NCBI GenBank assembly: GCA_039715055.1
Contig: JBDLID010000018.1
Span: 1-32,466, forward strand
Source: JBDLID01 sp039715055
GTDB taxonomy: Bacteria > Desulfobacterota > Desulfobulbia > Desulfobulbales > Desulfocapsaceae
DNA length: 32,466 nucleotides
Direction of reading: 5' to 3'
The notes beneath the pieces were generated by a model. The model was given only the letters and a program-made list of their open reading frames with translations, was not told the DNA's origin and made no database searches. The position numbers and the translations under genes are program-made. Position 1 is the stretch's first letter. Every line of letters begins with the position of its first letter. Of the stretch, positions 7,965-15,840 are shown in pieces.

Positions 7965-8610
7965 TGTCCACCTCCTTTAAACCGGTTTTGTCGGTCGTTG
8001 TGCCATTTTTAGCAGCAGGACCGACATACTGGCCTTCAATGGTCCAATCCCTGTCCACCTCAATCCGTTTTGCAGCGGCCAGTCCTTTTTCCGGGATTCC
8101 ACGGGGCCGCCAGAATGGATTGACATAGTCCTTATCTGCACCTGTCTCCCTGACGAAACGATCCCAGTTGTCAAGGAGCCCCTCCTTGTCAAAAAAGATG
8201 GCCTCACGGCTGGTGTCTGAATATTCAAAAACATCGGTCATTGTCAGGGCGTTAACCGGGCAGACCTCGACACAGTAGCCGCAGTAGACACAGCGCAGCG
8301 CCTCGATGGAGTAATTTTCAACGACCCTTGCGCCGCTTTTGTCGAGGAGATAGTTGAGACGGATACAGCGCGACGGACACACCGTGGCGCAGCGCATGCA
8401 GGCAACGCACTTGGTTTTGCCGGTCTGCGGATCGCGGACCAGGGCGTGTTGTCCGCGAAACCCCGGGTACATAGGCGGTTTTTCCTGCGGGTACTGCCGG
8501 GTAATGGGCGGTGAAAAGAGCTTACGCAGGGTCAGGGCCATTCCCTGAAGAATCTCCAGGTGGAAAATGGTCTGAAAGAGATTTCTCTTCTGTTTGTATT
8601 GAATCTTCAT
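7954..8610 (-). CDS. nuoI: complex I subunit I, 2x[4Fe-4S] protein
   Basis: 218 residues, longer than E. coli NuoI (180) because of extra sequence at both ends. Two ferredoxin motifs are intact: C68-x2-C71-x2-C74-x3-C78-P and C107-x2-C110-x2-C113-x3-C117-P, binding clusters N6a and N6b that pass electrons to NuoB. The N-terminus has the amphipathic membrane-contact helix. In complexes lacking NuoEFG this subunit is the expected docking site for the electron donor, such as ferredoxin. The C-terminal 30 residues (GPAAKNGTTTDKTG) look flexible. The ATG at 8610 has GGTGAG upstream. There is an 85-bp gap after nuoH. Confidence 0.96.
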   Translation of the reverse strand: MKIQYKQKRNLFQTIFHLEILQGMALTLRKLFSPPITRQYPQEKPPMYPGFRGQHALVRDPQTGKTKCVACMRCATVCPSRCIRLNYLLDKSGARVVENYSIEALRCVYCGYCVEVCPVNALTMTDVFEYSDTSREAIFFDKEGLLDNWDRFVRETGADKDYVNPFWRPRGIPEKGLAAAKRIEVDRDWTIEGQYVGPAAKNGTTTDKTGLKEVDNVC

Positions 8611-8695
8611 ATGATCATCTCACCCATCTTCATGGTCTGCTTCGTTCCCCGGTTAACTTCTGTGGATACCATTTCTCCATAGCTGGTTGTTTCTG

Positions 8696-9664
8696 TCAGG
8701 TGACTGCAAGCTTGAAGAGCCCGGTCAGGAAAATATTGAACAACGCAAGCGGGATAAGCAGTTTCCAGCCCAGGTCCATGAGCTGGTCATAGCGGTACCT
8801 TGGCAGAGTGGCCCGAATCCAGATAAAGAGAAACATAAAGCCATAAATTTTGAGAATGAACCAGAACGGCGGGAAAAAGGGGATATTGAAAGGCCCTTTC
8901 CAGCCGCCAAGGAAACAGATAGTGCCGATGGCGGCCATCACCATCATGCCGATATATTCAGCCATGAAAAACATGGCATAACGCATACCGGAATACTCGG
9001 TGGAGTAACCGGACACCAGCTCGGTCTCGGCCTCGGGCAGATCAAAAGGAACCCGGTTGGTCTCAGCCAGCATTGCAATGAAAAAAACAAAAAAACCGAT
9101 GATCTGGGGAAAGAGATATACCGTAAATATTGAGTTCCCCTGTGCCTCGACGATTTCGCTGAGATTGAGCGTTCCCGAAAGCATCATTACCCCGACGAGA
9201 CTGAGTCCCATGGCGATCTCGTAGCTGATCACCTGGGCCATGGAACGGAGGCCGCCGAGGAAGGTGTACTTTGAGTTCGATGCCCAGCCGGCCAGGATGA
9301 TGCCGTAGCTGGCCAGTGAACTCATACCAAAGATAAAGAGCAGGCCGATATTGATATCAGCCAGCACCCAGCCACTTGCAAAAGGCAGCACCGCAAGTGA
9401 GGCGAGCATGGCCACCAGACAGATCACCGGTGCAAGGAGAAAAAGGGGTTTGTCCGCCTGTTCAGGGACAATATCCTCTTTGAAGAAACTCTTGATTCCG
9501 TCAGCAATTGGTTGGAGCAGCCCGTGATATCCAACAACCATCGGCCCCATTCTGACCTGCATGTGGCCGATGATCTTTCGCTCGAAATAGGTGGCATAGG
9601 CCACGTGGAGCAGAACAATGGCAACAAGGACCAGAATCTGAAGAATAATTATCAGCACCTGCAT
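8696..9664 (-). CDS. nuoH: NADH-quinone oxidoreductase-type subunit H
   Basis: 322 residues with eight or nine membrane helices (E. coli NuoH is 325). It forms the quinone-access chamber between the peripheral and membrane arms. Diagnostic stretches are YFERKIIGHMQVRMGP, the acidic loop AETNRVPFDLPEAE, and WIRATLPRYRYDQLMDLGW near the C-terminus. The ATG at 9664 is preceded by AAAGGTG. It follows the 62-residue ORF by 15 bp, where nuoG would end in a 14-gene operon. Confidence 0.98.
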   Translation of the reverse strand: MQVLIIILQILVLVAIVLLHVAYATYFERKIIGHMQVRMGPMVVGYHGLLQPIADGIKSFFKEDIVPEQADKPLFLLAPVICLVAMLASLAVLPFASGWVLADINIGLLFIFGMSSLASYGIILAGWASNSKYTFLGGLRSMAQVISYEIAMGLSLVGVMMLSGTLNLSEIVEAQGNSIFTVYLFPQIIGFFVFFIAMLAETNRVPFDLPEAETELVSGYSTEYSGMRYAMFFMAEYIGMMVMAAIGTICFLGGWKGPFNIPFFPPFWFILKIYGFMFLFIWIRATLPRYRYDQLMDLGWKLLIPLALFNIFLTGLFKLAVT

Positions 9665-9679
9665 GGACGCACCTTTTGG

Positions 9680-9868
9680 CTACTTGAAATTCAACTGCTG
9701 AGGATGGTCACCCTCTTCACTGAATACTTTCTCCTCTTCAATCAGCTCACTGGCTTTGCCATCGATGTAATCCATCTGAATATCAAACTCTTCCTTACGT
9801 TCCAGACAGGAGTCGAGATGACTGTTCTTTTCCATGATATTGTGCAGATTGACGGTGTCCAGTTTCAT
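9680..9868 (-). CDS. 62-residue acidic protein at the nuoEFG position
   Basis: A small ORF between nuoD and nuoH, exactly where nuoE, nuoF and nuoG lie in canonical operons. AGGAG is 7 bp upstream of the ATG, which supports translation. It has 16 Asp/Glu against 7 Lys/Arg, one Cys (residue 21), no membrane segment and no Fe-S or nucleotide motif. Much of it should be helical (EEFDIQMDYIDGKASELIEE). It is too short and too different to be a remnant of NuoE, F or G. I do not recognise a family. A role as an accessory or docking subunit of the 11-subunit complex is an inference from position only. Confidence 0.7.
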   Translation of the reverse strand: MKLDTVNLHNIMEKNSHLDSCLERKEEFDIQMDYIDGKASELIEEEKVFSEEGDHPQQLNFK

Positions 9869-9922
9869 AATTTTACTCCTGATAAATATCTGTTTTCCTG
9901 TCCTGCGGTGATGGTCGTCCGC

Positions 9923-11146
9923 TCAGCGGTCGCACTCACCAAGGACCACGTCCAAAGTGCCGATGATGGCGATAAGGTCTGCCACCATCACACCTTTACA
10001 AAGTGATGCCAGGGCGCCGATGTGAATAAAAGACGGTGAACGGATATGCATCCGGTAGGGTTTTCCTTCACCGTCGCTGATAAAGAAAAATCCCAGTTCG
10101 CCTTTGGGAACCTCTGTGGCCACATAGACCTCGCCCTCCATGTAACAGTTGCGGTCTTCAACCAGTTTGATCAGTGAAGCCCGGGTCACGGTATCCACTT
10201 CCATCCGTTTACCCGGCTTGGCAGGCATCACCAGATCCGGGGCATCATCGCCAATAATGGGACCCGGCGGCATCTGTTCGATGCACTGTTTGAGGATATG
10301 GTTGGACTGACGCATCTCTTCCATACGGCAACGGTACCTGGCATAGGTATCACCGGTTTCGCCGATGGGCACCTCGAAGTCCATACGGTCATAAACCGCA
10401 TAGGGCGTGTGCTTACGGATATCATAATCCACACCCGATCCACGCAGCGATGCTCCGGTAAGGCAGAGGTCAACGGCCCCTTCTGCCGAGACCTGGCCAA
10501 CGCCAACAGTGCGTTTGAGCCAGATACGGTTGGTGTCGATCAAGGTCTCGTACTCTTCGATGCAGGCAGGAAACTGCTCTACAAAACGGTCAAGGCCTGA
10601 CATAAATTCATGGGTGACATCCTGGCGGACACCTCCCAGCCGGGTATAACTGGTGGTCAATCGGGCGCCGCACAGCTCGGCAAAAAGTTCAAGCAGGATT
10701 TCACGCTCCCGGAAGCAGTAGAGAAAGACGGTCATGGCACCGATGTCGAGCGCATGTGTGGCCAGCCACAGGAGGTGGCCGGTAATACGCGACATCTCGC
10801 AAACCATGACCCGCAGGTACTGCGATCTTTCAGGAACCTCGATCGCCAGCAGTCGCTCTACCGCCTCGCAGTAACCGACATTGTTGGCCATGGCCGCGAT
10901 GTAATCAAGACGGTCAGTGAGCACCAGGTTCTGGCTGTAGGTCCGATGTTCTGCCAACTTCTCAAAACCACGATGGAGATAGCCCACTTTAGGCCGGCAG
11001 TCGAGAATGGTCTCGCCGTCAAGGTCCAGGTCTACCCGCAGTACTCCGTGGGTCGCCGGGTGCTGTGGCCCCATTTTCAACCGGTAGCGGTCTTCGTCGC
11101 CGTTGGCAACGGCCACGTCAAGTGTTGTTGTCTGACTCATGGTCAT
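9923..11146 (-). CDS. nuoD: complex I 49-kDa-type subunit D
   Basis: 407 residues, a stand-alone NuoD not fused to NuoC. It derives from the [NiFe]-hydrogenase large subunit and lines the quinone site. GPQHPATHG at residues 26-34 carries the quinone-site histidines. LRGSGVDYDIRK, the region FIHIGALASLCKG, and the C-terminus IGTLDVVLGECDR are typical. The hydrogenase metal-binding cysteine motifs are absent, so it is NuoD rather than a hydrogenase subunit. The start is at 11146 or, equally possibly, the in-frame ATG at 11140; neither has a clear ribosome binding site. It is 55 bp after nuoC. Confidence 0.97.
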   Translation of the reverse strand: MTMSQTTTLDVAVANGDEDRYRLKMGPQHPATHGVLRVDLDLDGETILDCRPKVGYLHRGFEKLAEHRTYSQNLVLTDRLDYIAAMANNVGYCEAVERLLAIEVPERSQYLRVMVCEMSRITGHLLWLATHALDIGAMTVFLYCFREREILLELFAELCGARLTTSYTRLGGVRQDVTHEFMSGLDRFVEQFPACIEEYETLIDTNRIWLKRTVGVGQVSAEGAVDLCLTGASLRGSGVDYDIRKHTPYAVYDRMDFEVPIGETGDTYARYRCRMEEMRQSNHILKQCIEQMPPGPIIGDDAPDLVMPAKPGKRMEVDTVTRASLIKLVEDRNCYMEGEVYVATEVPKGELGFFFISDGEGKPYRMHIRSPSFIHIGALASLCKGVMVADLIAIIGTLDVVLGECDR

Positions 11147-11201
11147 CGATTATTTTTTTTGTTCATAACCAGGCACCGAAAAGGTCTGAATGCCAAACAG
11201 G

Positions 11202-11735
11202 TTACTGGTGAAAGTCATGTTTACTCAGTCGTTTGGCCAATTCCCTGAGTTCCTCCAATCCCTGCCATTCAACATCACCGCGCAGTGGATACTCCTTGCG
11301 CAGGGGGTGCCCCTGCCAGTCTGATGGCATCAGGATCCGTTCCAGGCCGGGATGGTTATTGAAACGGATTCCGACCAGATCCCAGGTCTCACGTTCCAGC
11401 CAGTCGGCACCGGTCCACAGGTCTGTGACAGAGTCGATGGAGGGGTCATCGTCGGGGATCAGCGCATTGAGCCGCAGAGCCACCCGGTTTTCAATTGAAT
11501 AGAGTTGATACACCACCTCAAACCTGCTGTGATGCAGTCCTTTGCGCTTGAGATTGTCGACACCGCAAAGGCAGTTGAGATGATTCATAAGATGATCTTC
11601 CTTAAGATACCTGCAGATATCGACGATCGGCTCACGATTGACAAATACGGCCAGTTGACCGCGATGGCTGCGAACTTCACGCACCGATCCGGGGAACTGT
11701 TTCTGCAGTGCTTCTGCTACGCCAGTTGACTCCAT
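11202..11735 (-). CDS. nuoC: complex I 30-kDa-type subunit C
   Basis: 177 residues. The signature WLERETWDLVGIRFNNHP, followed by ERILMPSDWQGHPLRKEYPL, identifies the 30-kDa subunit that packs against NuoD. The ATG at 11735 lies inside nuoB (19-bp overlap), so coupling to nuoB translation is probable. The C-terminus is slightly extended past the PLRGD element (ELRELAKRLSKHDFHQ). Confidence 0.96.
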   Translation of the reverse strand: MESTGVAEALQKQFPGSVREVRSHRGQLAVFVNREPIVDICRYLKEDHLMNHLNCLCGVDNLKRKGLHHSRFEVVYQLYSIENRVALRLNALIPDDDPSIDSVTDLWTGADWLERETWDLVGIRFNNHPGLERILMPSDWQGHPLRKEYPLRGDVEWQGLEELRELAKRLSKHDFHQ

Positions 11736-12235
11736 CTTCCCTGCTCCTGAAGAATTTTTTCCTGCAATTTCAAGAGCCCTTCAAGAAGGGCCTCAGGCCT
11801 TGGCGGACATCCGGGGATGTAGACATCCACCGGCAGAAACTCGTCCGCACCCTGAACAACAGCGTAGGTGTCAAAAATACCGCCGCTGCAGGCACACGAT
11901 CCCATGGCTACCACATATCGCGGTTCCGGCATCTGGTCGTATACCCGTCGCACCACCGGGGCCATCTTTTTGGAAATAGTACCGGCAAGAATAAGACAGT
12001 CAGCCTGGCGGGGACTGGCACGAAAAATAATGCCGAAGCGGTCAAGATCGTTGGTCGAGGCACCTGCCACCATCATCTCAATGGCACAGCAGGCAAGCCC
12101 GAAGGTAGCAGGCCAGATAGAGCCGGCGCGCCCCCAGTTGATCAATTTATTCAGGGGCGCAACAATGGCGCTGGCTCCGGGAATGAAGCTGATCCCCTCC
12201 TCGATTTCAACCAGGTTCGAGTTCATTTTTCCCAT
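11717..12235 (-). CDS. nuoB: complex I subunit B, cluster N2 protein
   Basis: 172 residues. It carries the terminal [4Fe-4S] cluster N2 that reduces quinone. The tandem Cys49-Cys50 (GLACCAIEMM), Cys114 (MGSCACSGG) and Cys143 (PGCPPRPEAL) are all present. It overlaps nuoA by 13 bp and nuoC by 19 bp. The intact N2 ligands, with intact NuoD quinone residues, show the quinone end of the complex is functional even though the NADH end is missing. Confidence 0.97.
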   Translation of the reverse strand: MGKMNSNLVEIEEGISFIPGASAIVAPLNKLINWGRAGSIWPATFGLACCAIEMMVAGASTNDLDRFGIIFRASPRQADCLILAGTISKKMAPVVRRVYDQMPEPRYVVAMGSCACSGGIFDTYAVVQGADEFLPVDVYIPGCPPRPEALLEGLLKLQEKILQEQGRWSQLA

Positions 12236-12594
12236 TGCAGATCCTCCTTTTTCCAGGCGTAAAGAAAACCTACAAGCAGGAGAGCGATAAAGATGAACAT
12301 CTCCACCAGGGCAAAAAGCCCAAGCTTGTCGTAGACCAGTGCCCAGGAGTAGAGATAAATGGCCTCTACGTCAAAAACGATAAACAGGATGGCAATCAGA
12401 TAAAACTTGACGGAAAAACGCATTCGCGGTTCTTCAGTCGGCGGATTACCAGATTCGTAGGCAACCAGCTTCTCCGTATAAGGCCGCTTCATCCGGAAAA
12501 AACGGCCGATCCAGAGCGTAACCGCGCCAAAGCCTATGCCGAACAGGATAAAGAGCAGAATCGGCAGATATTCACCTGGTGGAGAGGATCCCAT
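12223..12594 (-). CDS. nuoA: NADH-quinone oxidoreductase-type subunit A
   Basis: 123 residues with three membrane segments. The motifs YESGNPPTEEPRMRFSVKFY and ILFIVFDVEAIYLYSWA are diagnostic; the loop between the first two helices shapes the quinone entry. The ATG at 12594 is preceded by GGGAG. It starts 13 bp after the ferredoxin gene's stop, which ties the nuo genes to the molybdoenzyme genes upstream. Confidence 0.97.
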   Translation of the reverse strand: MGSSPPGEYLPILLFILFGIGFGAVTLWIGRFFRMKRPYTEKLVAYESGNPPTEEPRMRFSVKFYLIAILFIVFDVEAIYLYSWALVYDKLGLFALVEMFIFIALLLVGFLYAWKKEDLQWEK

Positions 12595-12607
12595 CGTTTC
12601 GTCTCCC

Positions 12608-13114
12608 TCAGCCGCGATTGCTCAGCAGCTTTTCAGCAAAATCCTGACGTTTCTTTTCCGAGGCATCCTCGGGGCTGCCAAAACTGAGACAACCGGTGGT
12701 GCACTTCGAGACGCAGGCCGGCTCAAGCCCCTCGTCGATACGATCCATGCAGAGGTTACACTTGCCCACCTTGCCGGAGGCCTCATCCCACTGGGGAACA
12801 CCCCACGGACATGCTGTCATGCAGGCTTTGCAGCCGACACAAAGTGACTCTTCAACAAAGACGATCCCATCCTTTGCCCTGCGCTGCATTGACCCTGTAG
12901 GGCAAGCATCCACACACCATGGCTGTTCACAGTGGAAACAGGCCATGTAGACAAAATCGATCACCGGGACCTTGTTTTTGATCTTGGGCCCGACCTCGAT
13001 CATCTTACAGAAAAAGGCGCCCTCTGCGGTATGGTTCTTGGTCTTGCAGTGAACTTCGCAGGCCTTGCAACCGATACACTGCTCCACATCCTGGGTGACA
13101 TAATATTTACTCAT
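12608..13114 (-). CDS. four-cluster ferredoxin subunit, PsrB/PhsB/NrfC type
   Basis: 168 residues with sixteen cysteines arranged for four [4Fe-4S] clusters. The groups are C13-x2-C16-x2-C19-x3-C23, CFHCEQPWCVDACP, CVGCKACMTACP and CNLCMD with CVSKC. This is the electron-transfer subunit of complex-iron-sulfur molybdoenzymes such as polysulfide, thiosulfate, DMSO and tetrathionate reductases. No Tat or Sec signal is present. The ATG at 13114 has a strong GGAGGAGG. It directly follows the molybdopterin subunit (12 bp) and precedes nuoA (13 bp). No NrfD/PsrC membrane anchor is next to it, so it may hand electrons to another partner; complex I is the nearest candidate (inference). Confidence 0.9.
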   Translation of the reverse strand: MSKYYVTQDVEQCIGCKACEVHCKTKNHTAEGAFFCKMIEVGPKIKNKVPVIDFVYMACFHCEQPWCVDACPTGSMQRRAKDGIVFVEESLCVGCKACMTACPWGVPQWDEASGKVGKCNLCMDRIDEGLEPACVSKCTTGCLSFGSPEDASEKKRQDFAEKLLSNRG

Positions 13115-13126
13115 TTCGCCCTCCTC

Positions 13127-15214
13127 CTATGAAGCCGGTTTCACGGTTACAAAACATTCATTTAGTGCGAGACCGCCGCCGGCCGGGTCCCATCCCTCCA
13201 GTTTACCGAGCATGAAATCCTGATCGGCCAACCCTTTACCAAATGACCGGGTGAGCAGCGGGATTTTCTGGCCAAAGCCGTGCAACATGTATACAGCTCC
13301 CGGATCAATAAAGTCAGTGATCTCTGCCTCGATAACACCTTTGACATCACCGTTGGCAATCTCGACCATGTCGCCGTCGCTCACACCGAGTCTCTGTGCT
13401 TCCGCACTGTTGATCCACAGGGTGTTAGAACCAAGGAGCTGGGAAAGGACAGGGTTGTTTGTCGACTGGCCGTGGGTCTGGTAGCCCTTGCGGCCAAAAA
13501 GCAGTCGATAGCTGCCCTCGGGTGGTTGTTCAGGCGGCTCGTAGGGTTTGAAACAGGAGATTCCTTTTTCTTCCCACTTGGCACAGGCAAATTCGATTTT
13601 ACCTGACTCGGTGCCGAACTTAATCCGATCCTCAGAACAGGTTATTGCGGGACCGTCAATTTTGACAAATCCCTTGGCCTCAAAATCCTCGATTTTAAAG
13701 CCTGTGTCCTGAAGCTGAAAATTCCAGATATCCTCAATGGTCTCATAGGGGAAGTATTCGCCCTTGCCGAGCCGTTTGGCAAGATTGGTGTAAATCTGCC
13801 AGCCCGGTTGTGAGTCGTAGAATGGTTCGATACATTTACGACGCATGGAAAAACCGGGTTTGGGCCCCTTGTCTGTTCTGAGAATGGAATCGCGTTCCAC
13901 ATAAGTCGATTCCGGCAGAATGACGTCGGCAAACCAGGCGGTCTCACTGTAGTTGACGTCAATGGCCACCAGCAGGTCGAGCTTGTTCAGGATACGCTTC
14001 TGTTCCTCTGGATCCGGCAGGGCAATGAGTGGATTGTGGCGGTGAACGATATACGCCTTCACCGGATATGGTTTATCCTGATCCATACAGCGGTAGGCGA
14101 GCTGGAGCATTCCTGCTCCGGAGTCAAAGTGACTGTGAGAAGAATCGCAGCAGTCGCAGCGGTCATCATCGACTGATGGAATATTGGCGCCTAAACTCTT
14201 AAGACCGGCCCCGCCGGCTTCTTTTGGGGTACCCGGAAAAATCAACCCTCCAGGCTGTTCGATGGAGCCCATCAAGCCATTGAGAATATTGAGTATTCGA
14301 CTGGCGCAGAAGGAATCGCGATAGCGTGCCAGGTGCCAGCCGATATGGAAAATTACCGAAGGGCGATCCTTGTTGATTTCATGACAGAAGGCCTTGATCT
14401 CTTCAGCGGGAATCGAGGTTTCGGTTTCCGCCCACTCCGGGGTATAGGGCTTGAGAAAACTCTTCAGCTCCTTAAAACCGCTCACCCACTTGGAGACGAA
14501 ATCCTCATCGTAAAAGCGTTTATTAACGATATAATTGGTAATTCCGAGCAACAGGGCATAATCGGTACCCGGCTTGATCTGCCAGTAGCGAGTCGCCTTG
14601 CCGGCAGTGTTGGTCACTCTTGGGTCAATATAGGTAATATTGGCCCCGTTTTTCACAGCTTTCATAAAACCCTTGACCTCTTTCACCTTGAATGATTCGG
14701 TGATGTTGCGGCCAAACAGGACAATGTGTTTTGCGTTTTTAAGGTCGTAGTTAAGGGCAGTGCGTCCCAGGCCGAAGACTGATTTACAGGCGTGGTTGGC
14801 GTTACGGCCGCAGGTACAGTCGTGATTAATGTAGTTGGGAGAACCGATGGCCTTCATGAATGCCTTGCGAATATCGGCAAAAGGTCCGCCACGGTCGGTG
14901 AGCATGATCGCCTTGGCACCGTGCTGATCGATAACCCCTTTCAGCTTGTCTTCAATGTAATCGTATGCCTCATCCCAGGAAACATCCTTCCATTTCCCGC
15001 TTCCCCGCTCGCCCACCCGGATCATCGGTGACTGGGGTCGCTCGTCGTCATACTGGAAGGGAATCGTTGCACCAGCTTTCGCGCAGATTGAGGTTCCCAT
15101 TCCCCCATCATGGCTGTTGCCTTCAACCCATGTAACCCTTTCGTTTTCCACCTCAACCCTCAAAGGACACCGGACGGCACACATCCCGCAGATGGTGTAG
15201 ACAGATTCTTTCAT
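13127..15214 (-). CDS. cytoplasmic molybdopterin oxidoreductase, PsrA/PhsA-like
   Basis: 695 residues from the chosen start. C9-x2-C12-x3-C16-x27-C44 binds one [4Fe-4S] cluster. Residues 129-136 (INHDCTCG) hold the probable Mo ligand, Cys135 (or Cys133), not selenocysteine. The C-terminal third has the molybdopterin-dinucleotide-binding domain (TLWINSAEAQRLGVSDGDMVEI). The frame is open up to 15400, but the ATG at 15214 has GGAGGAG at ideal spacing and begins just before the Fe-S motif as in family members. It has no Tat signal, so it is likely cytoplasmic. An odd cluster CDCCDSSHSHFD lies at residues 353-364. The substrate cannot be deduced. It lacks the NuoG [2Fe-2S] and ferredoxin domains, so it is not NuoG. 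Gene order suggests a complex with the ferredoxin and perhaps with NuoB-C-D-I. Confidence 0.88.
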   Translation of the reverse strand: MKESVYTICGMCAVRCPLRVEVENERVTWVEGNSHDGGMGTSICAKAGATIPFQYDDERPQSPMIRVGERGSGKWKDVSWDEAYDYIEDKLKGVIDQHGAKAIMLTDRGGPFADIRKAFMKAIGSPNYINHDCTCGRNANHACKSVFGLGRTALNYDLKNAKHIVLFGRNITESFKVKEVKGFMKAVKNGANITYIDPRVTNTAGKATRYWQIKPGTDYALLLGITNYIVNKRFYDEDFVSKWVSGFKELKSFLKPYTPEWAETETSIPAEEIKAFCHEINKDRPSVIFHIGWHLARYRDSFCASRILNILNGLMGSIEQPGGLIFPGTPKEAGGAGLKSLGANIPSVDDDRCDCCDSSHSHFDSGAGMLQLAYRCMDQDKPYPVKAYIVHRHNPLIALPDPEEQKRILNKLDLLVAIDVNYSETAWFADVILPESTYVERDSILRTDKGPKPGFSMRRKCIEPFYDSQPGWQIYTNLAKRLGKGEYFPYETIEDIWNFQLQDTGFKIEDFEAKGFVKIDGPAITCSEDRIKFGTESGKIEFACAKWEEKGISCFKPYEPPEQPPEGSYRLLFGRKGYQTHGQSTNNPVLSQLLGSNTLWINSAEAQRLGVSDGDMVEIANGDVKGVIEAEITDFIDPGAVYMLHGFGQKIPLLTRSFGKGLADQDFMLGKLEGWDPAGGGLALNECFVTVKPAS

Positions 15215-15245
15215 TGAAAACTCCTCCACTGGTTCATAGCTACCT

Positions 15246-15341
15246 CTGCTGTTATCAGCAGATTTAAAAAATGATGCCCAACGAGTGGACCCGCAAGGGG
15301 TCACCCCTGGACTCATTACAAACGGTCCTGCATCCGGGACC
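15246..15341 (-). promoter_or_regulatory. structured leader before the molybdoenzyme gene
   Basis: The 130 bp between the DoxX-like gene and the molybdoenzyme ATG hold three hairpins. They are GGTCC/GGACC (324-328 with 337-341 of 15,000), GTG-g-ACCC/GGGTCAC (15285-15304, one bulged G), and CTGCTG/CAGCAG (15246-15261, 4-nt loop). The last sits about 30 bp before the ATG. I do not recognise a known riboswitch, and it does not match what I recall of the Moco riboswitch. It could be an RNA processing, stability or attenuation element. The same stretch is also an open frame with the downstream gene, so a longer protein is not fully excluded. Confidence 0.4.
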
Positions 15342-15344
15342 AAG

Positions 15345-15818
15345 TCATAGCAGCCGTCCTCTATCGGTGGTTCCCTGAGAAACCTTGGAACCGATGACAA
15401 AAGCGGCGCTGATCATAAACAGATTTTTCACAATATATTGCCCTTCGAGGCTGAGTCCGAAGGGAATTGAATTAAAACAGACATCAGGCAGGATAATGAG
15501 CGGCAGGAATGTGCCGGGTAATTCGATGAGAAGAAGAAAAAGGGCAAGCCTGAGAAGTGGTCTGTAGAGGAGACCAATACCAATAGTCACCTCCCAGACC
15601 CCCAGGACGTTGAGGACTATATCAGGAGGAAACCAGTAGACCGTTCGCTTGATAAGTTCATCCTCCGGACTCATCCCCAAGGGTTTGAGGAGGCCGAACC
15701 AGATAAAAATCAGTGCCAGGGAGATCCGCATCAGGAACTGGCAGTAGTGATCCATCCAATTGGTTATTTTAAGATCAACCTCGGAGAGCCACTGCGAATT
15801 TTTAATTCTGGATAACAT
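15345..15818 (-). CDS. DoxX/DUF417-like four-helix membrane protein
   Basis: 157 residues with about four hydrophobic helices: RISLALIFIWFGLLKPLG (about 31-48), a second pair near residues 67-100, and NLFMISAAFVIGSKV near 131-145. The pattern WFGLLKP...WEVTIGIGLL...GTFLPL...EGQYIVKN resembles the DoxX/DUF417 (YkgB-like) family. Some DoxX-type proteins belong to thiosulfate:quinone oxidoreductases and others handle small oxidants or sulfur species. No clear ribosome binding site precedes the ATG at 15818. It starts 22 bp after the two-CW gene stop and is followed by the structured leader. A role as quinone-linked or membrane partner of the molybdoenzyme is possible but only inferred from position. 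Confidence 0.72.
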   Translation of the reverse strand: MLSRIKNSQWLSEVDLKITNWMDHYCQFLMRISLALIFIWFGLLKPLGMSPEDELIKRTVYWFPPDIVLNVLGVWEVTIGIGLLYRPLLRLALFLLLIELPGTFLPLIILPDVCFNSIPFGLSLEGQYIVKNLFMISAAFVIGSKVSQGTTDRGRLL

Positions 15819-15840
15819 TATTTATCATTATTTCAGTACA

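Noticed and set aside
10610..11248. + strand ORF of 212 codons across nuoD/nuoC
   Set aside because: Antisense to highly conserved NuoD. No family resemblance.
11708..12262. + strand ORF of 184 codons antisense to nuoB
   Set aside because: The - strand frame carries all N2 cysteine ligands of NuoB; the other frame has no motif.
13127..15214. The molybdoenzyme as NuoG
   Set aside because: It lacks the N-terminal [2Fe-2S] and extra ferredoxin domains of NuoG, has an intact Mo-ligand Cys region, and lies upstream of nuoA rather than between nuoF and nuoH.
15215..15400. A 62-residue N-terminal extension of the molybdoenzyme starting at 15400
   Set aside because: It would overlap the DoxX-like gene, has no ribosome binding site, and family members start just before the [4Fe-4S] motif. 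The ATG at 15214 has GGAGGAG at ideal spacing.
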